From Escarpia spicata (lineage: Eukaryota > Annelida > Polychaeta > Sabellida > Siboglinidae): 64,000 nt of DNA. Below are positions 36,648 to 49,149 of the stretch, piece after piece. The position numbers and the translations under genes are program-made. The notes beneath the pieces were generated by a model. That model was not told where the DNA came from. It saw only the letters and a list, made by a program, of their open reading frames with translations, and searched no databases. Position 1 is the first letter of the stretch, and each line of letters begins with the position of its first letter. The stretch covers positions 11,731,928-11,795,927 of the forward strand of contig OZ023214.1 in the NCBI GenBank assembly GCA_963995525.1, given 5' to 3'.

Positions 36648-37164
36648 ATTAGTGTGTAGTGTCGAGGGTAAGATACGGGTAGATAGTACTTGAATAGAAG
36701 TAGATAATGTTCGTAGTGGGTAGTTTCTGTGTGTAGTTTCTTTTCTTCTTGGACTCATAATTAGCCCATGTTCTGTCTAGTAGTGGCATATAATGTTGAG
36801 TCAGTGCTTATGCGCAATCATCTATCCTTAACTTAGTATTTGACTCGATTTCAGGCTTGAAAATATGGTATTATGTGCATTTTGAAGCAATAAATCTCGT
36901 TGAATCGTCATTCATTATGCCACAGTTATACGAAAAAGTGGGTTTATTTGTCTTTGTACGATGACTGGTTAAAAAGTTATGGATATCCTTGATTTACCAG
37001 TCGCACGTGACAAAATCTAAAATGGCCGCCAAACGGACCCCTTCGGACATTATTTCGAAATGTGAACATCCATATGTGTTTACTAGACACCTTCAGGGTT
37101 GCAAAAAGTACTTTCATTTAGAAATCCACCGGGTGCATGGGGAGCGTACATTTCGACTGTACTA
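36648..37164 (-). repeat. Right terminal inverted repeat (about 517 bp)
   Basis: Reverse complement of the left TIR with scattered substitutions and short indels. It ends GACTGTACTA at 37155-37164. Confidence 0.88.
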
Positions 37165-38755
37165 CAAGAGCCTGTGACATCGCATAAACAATTTGATAAA
37201 CAGCCCTCCTCACATGTTGGTGCAATGCATGTTTTGATGGTGGGATATTCCAAATCATACCACGTCTCTTTGCAAACAGCTGTTTCCTTGCTTCTTCCAC
37301 CCTGCTAAATGTAAAAGTCTTCTTCTAAATAGGGATTTGAACCTGTGTATCTCATTTAATGTACATGAGTCCACTTCTTATGACTGTGATGACAGGGCGA
37401 GGAAGACATACGTAACAGCACGGAATGGAGCCCATTCTAATCATGCGGACTTCGTTCCTCGACCGAGGAAACTGGATACTTTGTCACACCAACTCAGGAC
37501 ATAGCGTAATGTTAATGTTTCCGATTTCACAGGTTGTTGGCACTGGCATGAGTTGCAATGGAACAAACGTGGGTTTCAACGGCAAAAAGTTTATTTATTT
37601 CAACAGCAAGGAATAGCCTTATGGCCAGAAAAACCACATCTGCATATCCACTTTAGGAAATCCTTGGTGAACACACTGTGCTACATTGAGTAGTATGTTG
37701 CCGATGTCCGCCTCCTCGTGTACGCACGGCTGTATAGGTACTGTCCGCCGTTGGTGGGTTTATGGACTGTGGTCACAACTATCTGATCTTGTGTGCTGAT
37801 GAATACCTGTCCACCGAAAACGAATGACTTTATACAGTGTAGCAAATAATGAAACAACCTCTGAGTGGTTCCGCTATGTATTCTGCGTTCTCTTGTTGGT
37901 TGCTTGATGATGTCAGTAAAATACCTACTACATACAATATATTTTCTTCTGACAGTTGCCAACTTGGATATAACGTATATGATCCATTATTGATGGGCAT
38001 CACAGTCAACTGTCCACCTACGCCTGGATAGCATCATCATCATCTAACACGTTTGTGTCGAGATATGGAGCAATCTGCAATGATGGGAACTTCTGTGTTT
38101 AGGACACCAGTCAGTCTGATTGTGATCTTTGTCATAATTCTCGTTTCGTCCGCATATCTACTCTATATAATGTCCATATGTCCATGTGTATTTAACGGTG
38201 TATACAGTTTGCATTACATTGTTTTGTCCATGACTAAGTTTGTACTCGGGGTCTGCATATATGCGCGAATTTCAGTGATTGTTGGATTACACAAATGTTT
38301 AAATGTTTACACTAAAGATTATATTTATTTTGCAAAGTTGTTTTGTATGCCAGAATGTAGTATATTTATGCTTTGTTGAGTTTTAGTTGGTTGTTTGAAC
38401 ACTATCTTCCAACTACATTTAGATACCTGTGATATATATGGCTCTGTCACCATCCACCTCTCCCAGGATTGTGGATTTCTATTAAACTTGCAGCACAACC
38501 ATCACTCTTTATGGGTGATTGACTTGATTTTGACATCAGCCTAGTGTTATTGATGAGAAACCATGTTGTGGTTTCTGCACAACAACATGTCCATTCATCA
38601 GTTGCCAGTAAACCTTGTTAACACGACGTTGAGTATGTTTTCCATATCACTAACGTGAACTCGAAATGTAACCGTTTGTGTTGTCCATTCGTAATCAATG
38701 ATATATTTCTGTTCATCAGTATATGTACTGCCATTTATTGTATGGTGTCAACACA
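37165..38755. other. Unassigned region
   Basis: Several ORFs of 60-110 codons occur, including a hydrophobic one at 38053-38379, but none has recognisable motifs or splice context. I see no supported gene. Confidence 0.45.
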
Positions 38756-38756
38756 A

Positions 38757-39000
38757 AGAACATGTTTCTATGTTATTTAGAAGCTGATATATCTGGATAA
38801 TGGATTACCATGGCGGCCATCTTGAATTTCAATATGGCCGTCTTCCTGGAATAATGTATATGACAAAAAGGATTCCGTGACCCTGGAAATGTTGGATTTA
38901 ACACCAAAAACATGTTTCTATGTTGCTTAGAAGCTGAGATATATGGATAATGGATTTCCGTGGCGGCCATTTGTTTAATCAAGATGGCAGCTAGGTACCA
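38757..39000. repeat. Tandem pair of about 150-bp units with GGCGGCCAT motif
   Basis: ACATGTTTCTATGTT(A/G)(T/C)TTAGAAGCTGA(T/G)ATAT(C/A)TGGATAATGGATT and the following (C/G)(A/C)(C)TGGCGGCCAT occur twice, about 148 bp apart. The GGCGGCCAT(C/T)TT motif also lies in the TIRs of the 32-37 kb element. Confidence 0.7.
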
Positions 39001-40265
39001 TATCAATAGCGATGGGTACCTAGCTTGAAATCAATCTATACATCATAATCTACATGTGCGCCAATTTTCATGCTTTTGTCAAAACACGACAAGTGCACAA
39101 TCATGTCCCTTAGTCGTTGTACTTAATGACCGAGATATGATATGTTGAGGGAAATGCAATAACAAATCCGTTTACGAGTAGGAGTTAGAGGTCAGGGTGA
39201 ATCTTGGCCTTAGTAAACATGTTTATTCTGTGCATGTATTGGAAGTTTTGCCAAGTAATTATTCAGTGCTCAGTGTCATGTTTATGGGACGTTGGGCCAC
39301 GACCCGCGCCTATAGACAATTTGTTATCCTTCCGTATGTAATCTGTTGCATGAAAATTAATGGGTGACGAAGCTTGAAGCCACTTTGCTTCGACTTGCAA
39401 CATCTGTACTGTAAAAGATAAGTTCTTGTATAACACAGTATCCAATCCTTAGCACAGATCAATTTACATTTCACCCCCTGGCAGACCTGCTCATTCGAAC
39501 ACCATTTTGGGCCTTTCATTCGAACACACCTCGATTGCTGCACGACAACTGCGGTACATAATTATACCCACCACTGTTTACAGGTACTCAGCGAACTGGC
39601 CTAACATGGAGTGGGCACAATTAGCCAAGCTTCGAAACGGCTGCAAGAGGATTCGAACCCGGATTCTTTCGACTGGGAGTATTGTTTCCTAATAAGTACA
39701 CAACCGCGTCCCATGATTTTGAACTTAGGAATGATTATCGGGGGTAGTTTTAGTACTGTGATGGTAATTCAATAGTTCGATTACTATTGCAATATTGTTA
39801 CGATGGTGTCATAAGTATTGCGATAGCATTACGGTAGTGTCATGCAATAGCAGATAGGCAAAAAAAGCAGCCCAAAACCAATATATAATGGCTCGTTATG
39901 GACACATGTGGTTGATTCAGAACAGTGAATCCGTGAATGACACAGCTGTCTGTTGTCGACCCGGCATGAGTTAATTTCAACTGTTAATTTATTAATTCAG
40001 TTAACCAAATTGACTGAATTTAATTTACTTGATCAACTTTCCCAAAAAAGTTAATTAATTTAATTTAATTAAGTAACTTTTAAATATTAAACGCCTCAAT
40101 TAACCTTCAATTACCTTAGTTTTATTGGGTATTATTTTATGCATTCCTTTGGCAATTGTCACTTACCTGCCGTCAATATTTACAATTGCTTTGATGATTA
40201 TAGTGCTCACTAGACACAGCCAGTGACCCAACCAATACCAAGGTGGTAGGGGCACTGATTGTACC
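39001..40265. other. Unassigned region, tRNA-like box inside
   Basis: AT-rich sequence with a TTAATT-rich block at 39970-40090. GGATTCGAACC at 39649-39659 (minus strand GGTTCGAATCC) is a perfect pol III B box, preceded on that strand by sequence only loosely like an A box. It is probably a SINE head. Confidence 0.4.
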
Positions 40266-41130
40266 AAATACTAATATATCTGATATCCAGTTTGGTTTCC
40301 GGTAGATCGGAGGTACAACATTTGCATGTAATGTACTAAATGATATTACATCTTATCTTAAATCACACAACAGCCCAGTGTTTGTAGCCGCCCTTGATGA
40401 TGAAAAATGTGTCGATTCTATATGTCACGTGTCATTGTTTTTAAAGTTAATCCATGTTCTACCTGTACACCGGTGGCTACTATTGTATAACTGGTACAGC
40501 AAGCTGACGGCTTTGGTCAAATGGAATGGTACCTACAGTAAATCTTTTTGTGCAACCCGTGGTACTCGACAAGGAAGCAATCTCTCGCCATGTACATGTA
40601 TGTTTAACATTTTTATTAATAAACTTTTACTAGACTAGAATATGTGATGCAGGCGTCAGGATAGATGGTACACTGTTCTACTCCATGGCTTATTCCGGCG
40701 AATACCTTGTTCTCTACAAATTTATATATGTGTTGCATACACCAAAAGATGGCGTTTCAAATTTGGGGTTGAAAAATCGAAGTGCATGAATGTTGGTAAA
40801 TGTCCCTTGTACCAAGAACCAAAGTGGAGGCTGGTGACAATTGTTTATGTAATGAAGAATCACTTGATATACTCGGCAATGTGTTTAATCTTTATGGTAA
40901 TAACGCCAGCCATGTCAACAATATATTAACAACATGTAGACAATCGTTTTATTTTCATATTTAAATTTCGTATTTCTATTAAAAGAACTTTTTCGACACT
41001 ACATAGCGAATGGCTCTTCAATGATTGTCACTATGTTGGATGCCTCCAAGGCCTTCGACAAAGTGAACCATAGCAAGCTATTCACTAAACTAATCCACTT
41101 ATACATGTGAATCTACATAAATGATACTGA
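40266..41130 (+). mobile_element. LINE RT fragments (clade unassigned)
   Basis: TTFACNVLNDITSYLKSHNS, PVFVAALDDEKCVDSICH (motif A), CATRGTRQGSNLSPC (motif B) and KWRFKFGVEKSKCMNVGKC are read in broken frames. YADD is corrupted (about 40690). A second piece at 41020-41100 reads TMLDASKAFDKVNHSKLFTKL, a separate motif-A fragment of another copy. Both belong to the group that also includes the LINE at 45.2-47.1 kb. Confidence 0.7.
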
Positions 41131-42355
41131 ATTGACATAGTATTTCATGTCATTGTATGTATTGCCGCCAGTCACTTAGAGGTCATTTTACTACTATCGT
41201 GTGTCTTCAATATGTTAATATATATATGTGTGTGTATTTAATGTTTCTTCCCCGGTAACGTAGGTAGAATAAATTAATAATAATAATATCAAAGAAAACT
41301 ATTAGTCAGGTTCAGGCAATTGTTTGACCAGTCTCAATTTCCTGCCAGTGTCATTCAGTGATTGTGCTGAGTGAGCTATGAATGTGGCAGTGTAACTGAC
41401 ATTGTGTTGGAGTACTGACTCGGCTTGATTTCTGTGGCTATTAGCACCCACCCAAGGGCATGCAATACAAAGTGGATTTTCCCCACATGACATAATCCAA
41501 AGGAAAAATGTAAAAAGTGAACAAAATCCGGCAATACAATATTAATAATAATTTAATGTAATTGAAAAATGTCAGTTAATTGTAATTTAATTAATTTACA
41601 TTTCCAGTTAATGACTCCATTTTTATATTACCTCGAAAAATAAATACAATTACATAATAAAATTGAAACGGATGTTTACGAACGATTTTGCAGTGGCACA
41701 AGTAGACCTGCTGATATGTTTTATCATTGATACTGTACTATGGTTTACGGGCACTGCACCACACTGTGCTTGTGTTTACGACAAACCGGTCGGAATAATT
41801 CAGACAGAAGTGTGGGGGCGACGTGATTACGGCATCGCACAGTGGTCGTGTGTGCCTTCCTGTAGAAGCGACGAACTATATTGATTTAATGTAGTCAACC
41901 TGAGACAAATCGGCTTACATTGAACGGAATAGATGATGCAACGACGATAAACGTGATTGTGATGGCTTTGGTTCACCGTGAATGCCCATGGTATAGATAC
42001 TAGCTTATTTGATACTTGCCAGTTTCATTTGGCATTATTTTCAAACTGAAGATAATTGTGATTGTTTAGCCGTTTGTGCACGGCCATTGGGTTAGACAGT
42101 ATAATTTATTATTGCTTTTTATCTTCTTTTTAGTCAGCGGTGAATTTAACACAGTTTGCTGTTGCGAACATTTTGTTTCCCCATTTGAGACCACCAGGCT
42201 TTATCGGTCGCCTCACTAACTCTATGCGTCCCACTCTCTGGTTGCGTTAAGTGGGTAAGTCGAACTGTACTGTTGTCATATAATTTTTGACAGATGTGGA
42301 TAATTATGACTTGACAACACATTCCTTAGTAATGGTCGTAACTAAATTACTGATT
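41131..42355. other. Unassigned region
   Basis: Includes a short (AAT)n at 41275-41290, a typical LINE tail, and an AT-rich block (41540-41660) resembling that at 39970-40090. No gene is supported. Confidence 0.45.
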
Positions 42356-42360
42356 TATTA

Positions 42361-42558
42361 TACCGTCGAACCTGGCTTTACTGTCACCTCGGTAATAGAG
42401 CCAGCCACCTCAAAATTAAGGTCGCCCTGGGATATTCCCAAATTTCTTTGGTAACAGTAAAATATAGGAAACTAGTGTCACTAATACGAACTCCTCGCTA
42501 TTCAAGTCACGCTTGCCTAATCCCAAGGGTGACTTCAATAATGAGGTTCCACTGTACA
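42361..42558. mobile_element. pogo/Tigger-like MITE
   Basis: About 195 bp with terminal inverted repeats TACCGTCGAACCTGGCTTTA and TACAGTGGAACCTCATTATT. Both are followed by a GTCACC block and both are flanked by TA. The AGTGGAACCTC-type ending is usual for Tigger/pogo elements. It has no coding capacity. Confidence 0.65.
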
Positions 42559-43980
42559 CATTTTCAACAGAACCTGCTTTGCTAAGCGAATTGATTTTGC
42601 TAAGCAATGCTTGTTCAATAACCGAGCTAACGTGTGCATGTATGTTTGTTTAGCTTTTTCTACTAGTCGCTTCGCATCTCTGGTTCTGTACTTTAGGAGT
42701 TCATCCACAACCCTTCGGACGAAAATTAATGTGTTAAATGATTTTCAAATTCTCCGTGGGTAAGGGTTCTTAAACGTTTAGGTTCGGACCGGACGTTAGT
42801 CGATTGCTCTCGCAACGTTATGCGTTTCTACACCTTTTCGAATATATAAACCGGCTCTTGATGATTGAATTTAATCATTTCAAACTTGATGTTGGGCATT
42901 ATGTTCTCTTTCGTCGCAGTCGGATGTCATGAGATTTTAAAATAATTGTAATGTCTTTGTGTGTGCAATGACGTAAACAATAGTATCATCGTCGTCACAT
43001 GCCGCATTATAAGTGGGGATCGATGTATTAGAGTTGGACTCCCGTAGGCATGGAATGCAACCTTAGAGCCGGGGTAGTGTTTTGGCCAGAAAATCATCAC
43101 ATCCACCAACAAAATGACAATTGCCTCAAAATGACCATAAATGATCCGTGGGGGTGTTACAATGATTGACAGCTTGAAACAATCACTTTCACTCTTTAGT
43201 AGGAAGATTTTAGGCGAAACAGTACGTTTGACCTTGGTCCATTGTAACTAAAGGTCAACAGAAAAGGGCAACATGAGTTTTCGTGTAACTAAGACTCGGG
43301 AGAATGCATTTATAAATGTTTCCATAAATTAATATTCCATGCCTACGGAAAAGCATCCTCTCATTATAATAACACAGGTTTGGTCATAATTGAAAGATAC
43401 GTTATTACATAAATCAGAACGGCTCAGCTGTCTGTGACAGACGTGACGCAGGACACGTATAACCGATCTCTTTCTTATCTTCACAAAAATAATCCTGGCT
43501 CGTGACAACGAGTTCGACGAACTGGGTAACACAAGTCGATAATTGGCAAAAACCACTGTTCATTGAGGCACATAGAACGTCTGATGTAGTTTGAACGTTT
43601 TTCGCCGGAATATTGATCGTGATGGACTTCTGTGACCCTTTGAACGTTGGCATCGTCCCTTTAGTCGCATCGGTCCACAAATAGTACCACCGCCTACTAA
43701 GAATACGTTCGGTAATATACGTTTGAAGGTCTGCTGACCAGAGTGGTCAAGTCAAAGAACGAGAAGGAAGGAGATTCTCCTGTTGAAAATAACATATGAA
43801 GGATTACAACGTATACAGTTTGTGAGTGTGTGGGGAAGCAGAGACTCCACGCGCAGTTACGTGAATTATGATACACGAATGTCACAGTGTGGCATTTTAT
43901 ATTATGTTCCAACTTTTTGTACAAGTAATTTAAAAGTGATAAGGAATTTTCTTTAAAAAAATTGTAGTATTTTAAAAAGA
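42559..43980. other. Unassigned region
   Basis: No gene or full repeat recognised. ATTCCATGCCTACGG at 43335-43349 is an inverted copy of CCGTAGGCATGGAAT at 43041-43055. Confidence 0.45.
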
Positions 43981-43984
43981 AGGA

Positions 43985-44260
43985 AATACCGAAAATTCGA
44001 CAAACTGGTTATATACACATAGTGCGAATTGAAGAAGAACGGTTAGCGAAAAAAGTACCAGCGAGGCAAGTAAGGAAGTCAGGACGACGTAGACTGCGGT
44101 GGGAGGATTGTATAAAGATAGATTTGGATGGATTAGGAGAGAAGGAGAGAATGAGAGCGACAGACAGAGGAGGGTGGAGACGGGTGGTGGAGACAGAAGT
44201 GCAAGGACAGTTGGAGGGGAAGAACAAGAAGACAGAAATCGAACACCAACAGCCAGACAA
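43985..44260 (+). mobile_element. RTE-X-like LINE 3'-end fragment
   Basis: The ORF reads HIVRIEEERLAKKVPARQ, then GRRRLRWEDCIKIDLDGLGE and DRGGWRRVVETEVQ. This is the C-terminal end of the same family as the LINE at 28.1-30.0 kb. Only the last 80 codons or so are present. Confidence 0.72.
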
Positions 44261-45225
44261 TCCCGAACGTACCCCCCTAAATCCTGGCAAGGATATTCTA
44301 AACGGGTAATACCCTGTTATAAACGTGTTTACTCCATAAACTCACAAGTTTCCTGCGTATTTGCGTTCGTCTGGGGCACCAGTTGAACTTGTCTGCGATA
44401 TCCGGAGCTAACAAGTACGTGGCGATGTCCAACTGCTAGCCAGACGCAGGTGCTTAATGTTTACGTCGAGCAATCGGCATCTTGTAACGGACGCGAACAA
44501 AACGTTGCCGCCCAGAAACGCCGAGGACGAAGGAACTCATTAAGCGGCGGATGTCTAGCCGTCTCATCATTGGCACATGTTAGCAAATGACTGATTTCTG
44601 TTTCACAAATCTCATTATCGCCGGCCGAGTATGTATCTTTAGACGTGAGCACACCTGTGATCGCGCTGATATACGACACCCCTGCAATTAGCGGAGAGGA
44701 GATTGCTTGATGTGTAACAGATATAGTGCTTAATGCAGTAACTGCTGTGGACTTGGACAGGCGTGCATTTCTTGTATAACTATTAGTGTATGTTTGCGTT
44801 GACTTCGTGATATGCCGATCAGAACACGGTAGGAGCAACTACAGTTTTGTTAGAAATAACACAGAGGCTCGGCCTACCGATTGAATACTCAAAGAAGTGT
44901 CCTTATGCTAGTGTCCTAATTAAAGTCCTAATTATGATCATTATTATCTTGGAGGTGTCCTCTTTGCTAATGATGTAGCCCTCCTTCCCCATAAGCGACA
45001 TTTGACACGCAGGAAAAGACAAACAAGCCCAAGTGCATTAGTCAAAATTTGGGCTTTGGACAACACACACAACAGGGACAGATGGATTTTTCGTTTTTGA
45101 CACGATCCAAGGCCGAAACAAAAACAAAAAAAAGTTGGTGACTACAGTGCATGAGAACACAAAGGTGAGTGGTTGGATTTGGGATGTCTCAGTAGTTTTC
45201 GGTTAACCTCGGTTTAAGGTAAGGA
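44261..45225. other. Unassigned region
   Basis: A 125-codon minus-strand ORF (44838-44461) is Ser/Thr-rich with no known motif. It has no supporting context and is probably chance. Confidence 0.45.
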
Positions 45226-45227
45226 AG

Positions 45228-47095
45228 TAATAATAATAATAATGTATTTATTTCAGACAATCATCATGTCCATATATATATTAGTACATCAATAAAAGTA
45301 TGTAAATAAATATAAAAATACATCGATAAGAACAATATGTTTAAAAATTATATAAATCCCGGACCCACTGGTGCCGCAGTTTCGAAGTACAATACACGTC
45401 GCTAGTTTTAATGCTATAAATAATGGGATTCAAAGACATGTCCATCCTATTCAATAAGCTAAAAATAGCCTTTCTGATTACACATTTACCCGAGCTGACA
45501 TTAGCTGTAGCAAACATGTGGCTAGCGCTACATCTCATGGGCAAATTGTTCAATATTCTGAAAGAGTTATTATATGCAACAACGAATTGCTGAAAATTAA
45601 CTCTTCTAAAGTTCACCCATAACGCACACATATAGATATTACAAAAATACGCTGTAAATAGCTTATTGTTTACAGCAGTTGAACAAAAATGGAACTTTTG
45701 ACGTAACATATCACTCTTGGCATACAAAAGCCTCACTTTGGCTTGCATGTCAGACTCATCAGACAAGTTATTAGAAATGACATGTCCAAGATATTTACAA
45801 GAGGTGGCAAAGTTTAGCTTCTTTCCTCCTAATGTCATTTCTTTAGACAGATTTTACATTCTAGATTCAAAGTACATCACCAGGGATTTACCCGCATTGT
45901 ACTGCACGTCATGCTCACATCCATATGAGTAACACATGTCTAGTAGTGTTTGTAGTCCTTTAGCAGAAAGTGCAAACAGAAGTAGATCATCGGCGTATAT
46001 AAGGTGATTAACAACCATGTTACCAAGACTACAACCGATTTTTTGTGTGTGCAGTTTATACTCATATTATCCATATAAATGTTAAACAGCAAAGGGGATA
46101 ACTTCCCACCTTGCTTAACACTATTGCCTACCGAGAAGAAGTCCGAGTAGGTATTTCCCCATCGTATGCATACACATTGATTATTGAATTCATTGCTGAG
46201 TACTCTTAATATATAGTTCGGTACATTTCGTTGTTCTAGTTTCGTTAAAAGTTTATATCGGTTGACACGATCAAACGCCTTTGATGTATTTAAAAACGCG
46301 ACGTGCATAGCTGAACTATGTTCAGTGTAGAACTTTAATAATTCCTTAAATGCAAACACGCATAACTCCGTTCCATGTTTAGGCTTAAAGCCAAATTGAT
46401 TAGGAGTGGTTTCCAAGTACATTTCCATTCTGTTAAAAAGAACAGTGTCTATTATCTTCGAAAATATGTTCGATAGACATATTGGCCTATAATTCCCTTT
46501 GTCGTTTACTCGTCTATTCTAGTCTTTAATAATTGGTACAATAACAGACTGTGAAATTTCGTTTGGTAAATAACCATGCACCAGAATCGAAGACACAAGG
46601 ATAGACAAAAGCACAACGAGTTGATAATCAGCGAACTTAATATGTTCTGCATTGATACCGTCCAGACCTGGTGACTTATTTTTTGAGAGTCCATTAATAA
46701 TATCCATCAGTTCAACTGCACCAATAGTCATTCCCTTATTGCCAGTGGAACAATCATAACAAACTTTATCACATCGACTATCCTCCACATCATTAAATAA
46801 ATGTTCATAATGATGCTTCCACATTGACCCGATGTTTACGTCACCGTGTATATTATCAATGTTTGTCGGAAGTTTTACTTTACTGTTCGTACAGTGCTTA
46901 ATTTCTTTCCAGAATTTGCGGTGGTCTTTCTGACACAACTGTTCTGCAATGGTATCAGCAACAATAGTTTCTTTCTCCCTTTTACATTTTCTGTCGTTAG
47001 TCCTTTACTGTTTATCTTGGTGATGGACGAAGCAGCATCAGCAAAACGATCAGCACGAAGAAAGTGGACGACTGCATGTAGAACTGAATAAAGAT
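45228..47095 (-). mobile_element. LINE, nearly complete RT domain, 5'-truncated
   Basis: Minus-strand ORFs 46938-46519, 46428-45940 and 45838-45341 give LSKNKSPGLDGINAEHIK, GYLPNEISQSVIVPIIKD, then QFGFKPKHGTELCVFAFKEL, LNTSKAFDRVNRYKLLTKL (motif A), VGNSVKQGGKLSPLLFNIY (motif B) and, after a frameshift, NHLIYADDLLLFAL (motif C, about 45990), CKYLGHVISNNLSDESDM. The 3' end is (ATT)n at 45228-45243. Stops and frameshifts at about 46510, 46050 and 45840 inactivate it. Confidence 0.82.
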
Positions 47096-47935
47096 GGATG
47101 GGAGAAAGATGGAGGGAAATGAACGTTCGAGGGGGTGGGTTGCCGACAGGGAACAATAGAGAGTGGCAACTACATGAACAGTGCAAACAATATCTCATCC
47201 CAAGGGCAACACGAGGAGGAACAGAATACAACGCTGACGTACGTGGTATCAGGGACTCTAGACGAGAGACGAACTAAATAGTTCAAGCAATCTCATGGAA
47301 AATCCACCAACCGTATTGAGCAATTATGCCCTCATCAGACCGGATTTACGAAGCTGTTCTATCAATCAAGACGTCACCGTTTACCTTGATGGAAATCAAC
47401 AACGCCTTTAAGCAAATCACGGGAAGTAAATCAGTTGGGCTATACGTGATCCCTCTTGAACTCATGAGATTAGTTTAAATCAAAACACACCTGCTGCGTG
47501 GCTGTAATCAATAAAGTAGAGCACAGATCGTGGACAACCGGTGGAATAACAACTATTGCAAACAAAAGTGACTTAAACACACCAGTTGGCCTGTGTGATG
47601 AACACTGCCATGAACCAATATAACAGAATTCGGCCTTTCGTTGGTCCACTGCATGACCGGAATAAAAGTTGTTTTAGAGAAATAAACTCCACTGTGTTGC
47701 ATGATTATTAAAACAGGTTAATTATTTACATAAAATATCGCGCTTCATACTTATGTTTTGGATGACGTCATACTCCACATTTTGTGGGACATTGTCGCTA
47801 ATGCTGTTGTACATGTTGCTGCAATCATTCTATCCAAGGATGACATTTGGCGATGATGAATGTACCACGTTCTTCATGTGTTATTTGACGGCTGGCCGCT
47901 GCCGTTGTTGCTTATAATCCATATCGCTCCTTCGT
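47096..47935. other. Unassigned region
   Basis: No ORF with motifs or clear repeat boundary seen. Confidence 0.45.
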
Positions 47936-47937
47936 CT

Positions 47938-48760
47938 TCTAATAATAATAATTATTATTATAACATACTTTATTTATACACTCATATCCAAAGTAGGCCT
48001 CTGTTCAAGGGTGTTGACAACTAATAGCTACTAAAATGTAGATAATAGAATTAAACGTATAAAAAGACTAGAACTGCGTGTACTAAACAAACCTAAGCTA
48101 AACGTATCAAGACATACGTAACAAATAAAATAAGTAGACAATAAAATATTAATGAGTAAATAATTTAAATATTAAGCTAGTATAATAGTACAAAATATTA
48201 GTAATAATAAATACTACGATGTGGAGAGTGAATGGTATAGAGAACTAGACATTAAAAGCAAGCTTGCAATAATGAGTCTTAAGACGCGCTTTAAATATGT
48301 TCATGCACTCAACCAAACGCAGATCCTCAGAAGTCTTCTCCTCCGCTGGGAGTCCCTTTCTACCAGTTTTACGTATTACCAGTCTACCAGATGGTTCTCG
48401 GAGGTTTTGTTGTCTTTCCACCTCTTTTTCTGTCTACGTCTTCTTCTCCCTCCTCTCACGGTACCTTACAAGATGGTCTTTGCAAGGCCAGATGATCGTG
48501 AGGCGTGGCCGTCTCAGCTGTACCGAGCTGTCTCAGTTGAATGAAATCGCTTATATGTAGATTGTAGATCAGTTGATAAGTGCTGTGAATAAATATGTTC
48601 ATGGAGTCGATTTGCAACAACATTTTCCAAAACCTTCGACAGAAAACTAAGATTAGAGATAGAACGGTAATTATTAAGGTCTTTTTTAATAGACTTCGTT
48701 TTTAGAAAATTTCGATATCTAGGTTTTAGCTACATTGAAACGTTATATGAAATGTCTTAC
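47938..48760 (-). mobile_element. LINE remnant with (TAA)n tail
   Basis: A (TAA/ATT)n run at 47938-47963 and an ACTTTATTTATA-type end mark a minus-strand LINE 3' terminus. Near 48600-48700 the minus strand reads KDLNNYRSISNLSFLSKVLE and VVANRLHEH, the fingers region of a CR1/L2-type RT. The palm is deleted. Confidence 0.65.
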
Positions 48761-49149
48761 TCTTCGAAGATTGAGTAGGATTTATAACACACACGACTGT
48801 GAAAGTAGATTAAACAAAAGTGAAAAGGTACCTAAAATGAACATAAATGCGATCAATTGTTAAAAAATGAACGTTTGACTACTTTTCCCTATGTTTTTGT
48901 TACAATAAAAACATTTGTTGTCTGAATTTCAACCGCGGAATGTCCGATGGTAGCATATGTATTCGTCCTTCTTGACAGTAAACCCTACAACCGATGTCCC
49001 AGTCGATGACGTCATTGCACATCAAAGACTGGATAGGACTGGAGTTCGCCGATTTCCATAGGGCTGTGAAGAACAGGGAAACGTCGAGACAGCTTGTTAA
49101 AAATTCGTTAGCGGGTTATGGGAAAGTGAAGTGAAGAGAAGAGACAGGT
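48761..49149. other. Unassigned region
   Basis: No coding or repeat feature recognised. Confidence 0.45.

Larger units (their letters stand above)
32281..37164 (-). mobile_element. 4.9-kb DNA transposon with about 520-bp TIRs and PIN/FEN1-like gene (candidate Academ-like)
   Basis: The left end (32281-32818) returns in reverse complement at 36648-37164 with close to 90 per cent identity by eye. Both ends finish TAGTACAGTC; a TA target duplication (element starting GTACAGTC) is possible. Between them lies one decayed minus-strand gene of about 1,100 codons and a small foldback insertion. The gene stops only a few bases inside the left TIR, so the TIR-ORF-TIR arrangement is compact. No DDE transposase is seen; the coding region carries acidic motifs like a PIN/FEN1 (XPG) nuclease. 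Academ transposons are described as encoding an XPG-like nuclease, which makes that superfamily the best guess, unproven. Confidence 0.75.

Noticed and set aside
38053..38379. 108-codon hydrophobic ORF as membrane protein gene
   Set aside because: Composition reflects AT-rich sequence. No signal, homologous motif or gene context.
44461..44838. 125-codon Ser/Thr-rich minus-strand ORF
   Set aside because: No motif, no context; similar lengths occur by chance in this composition.
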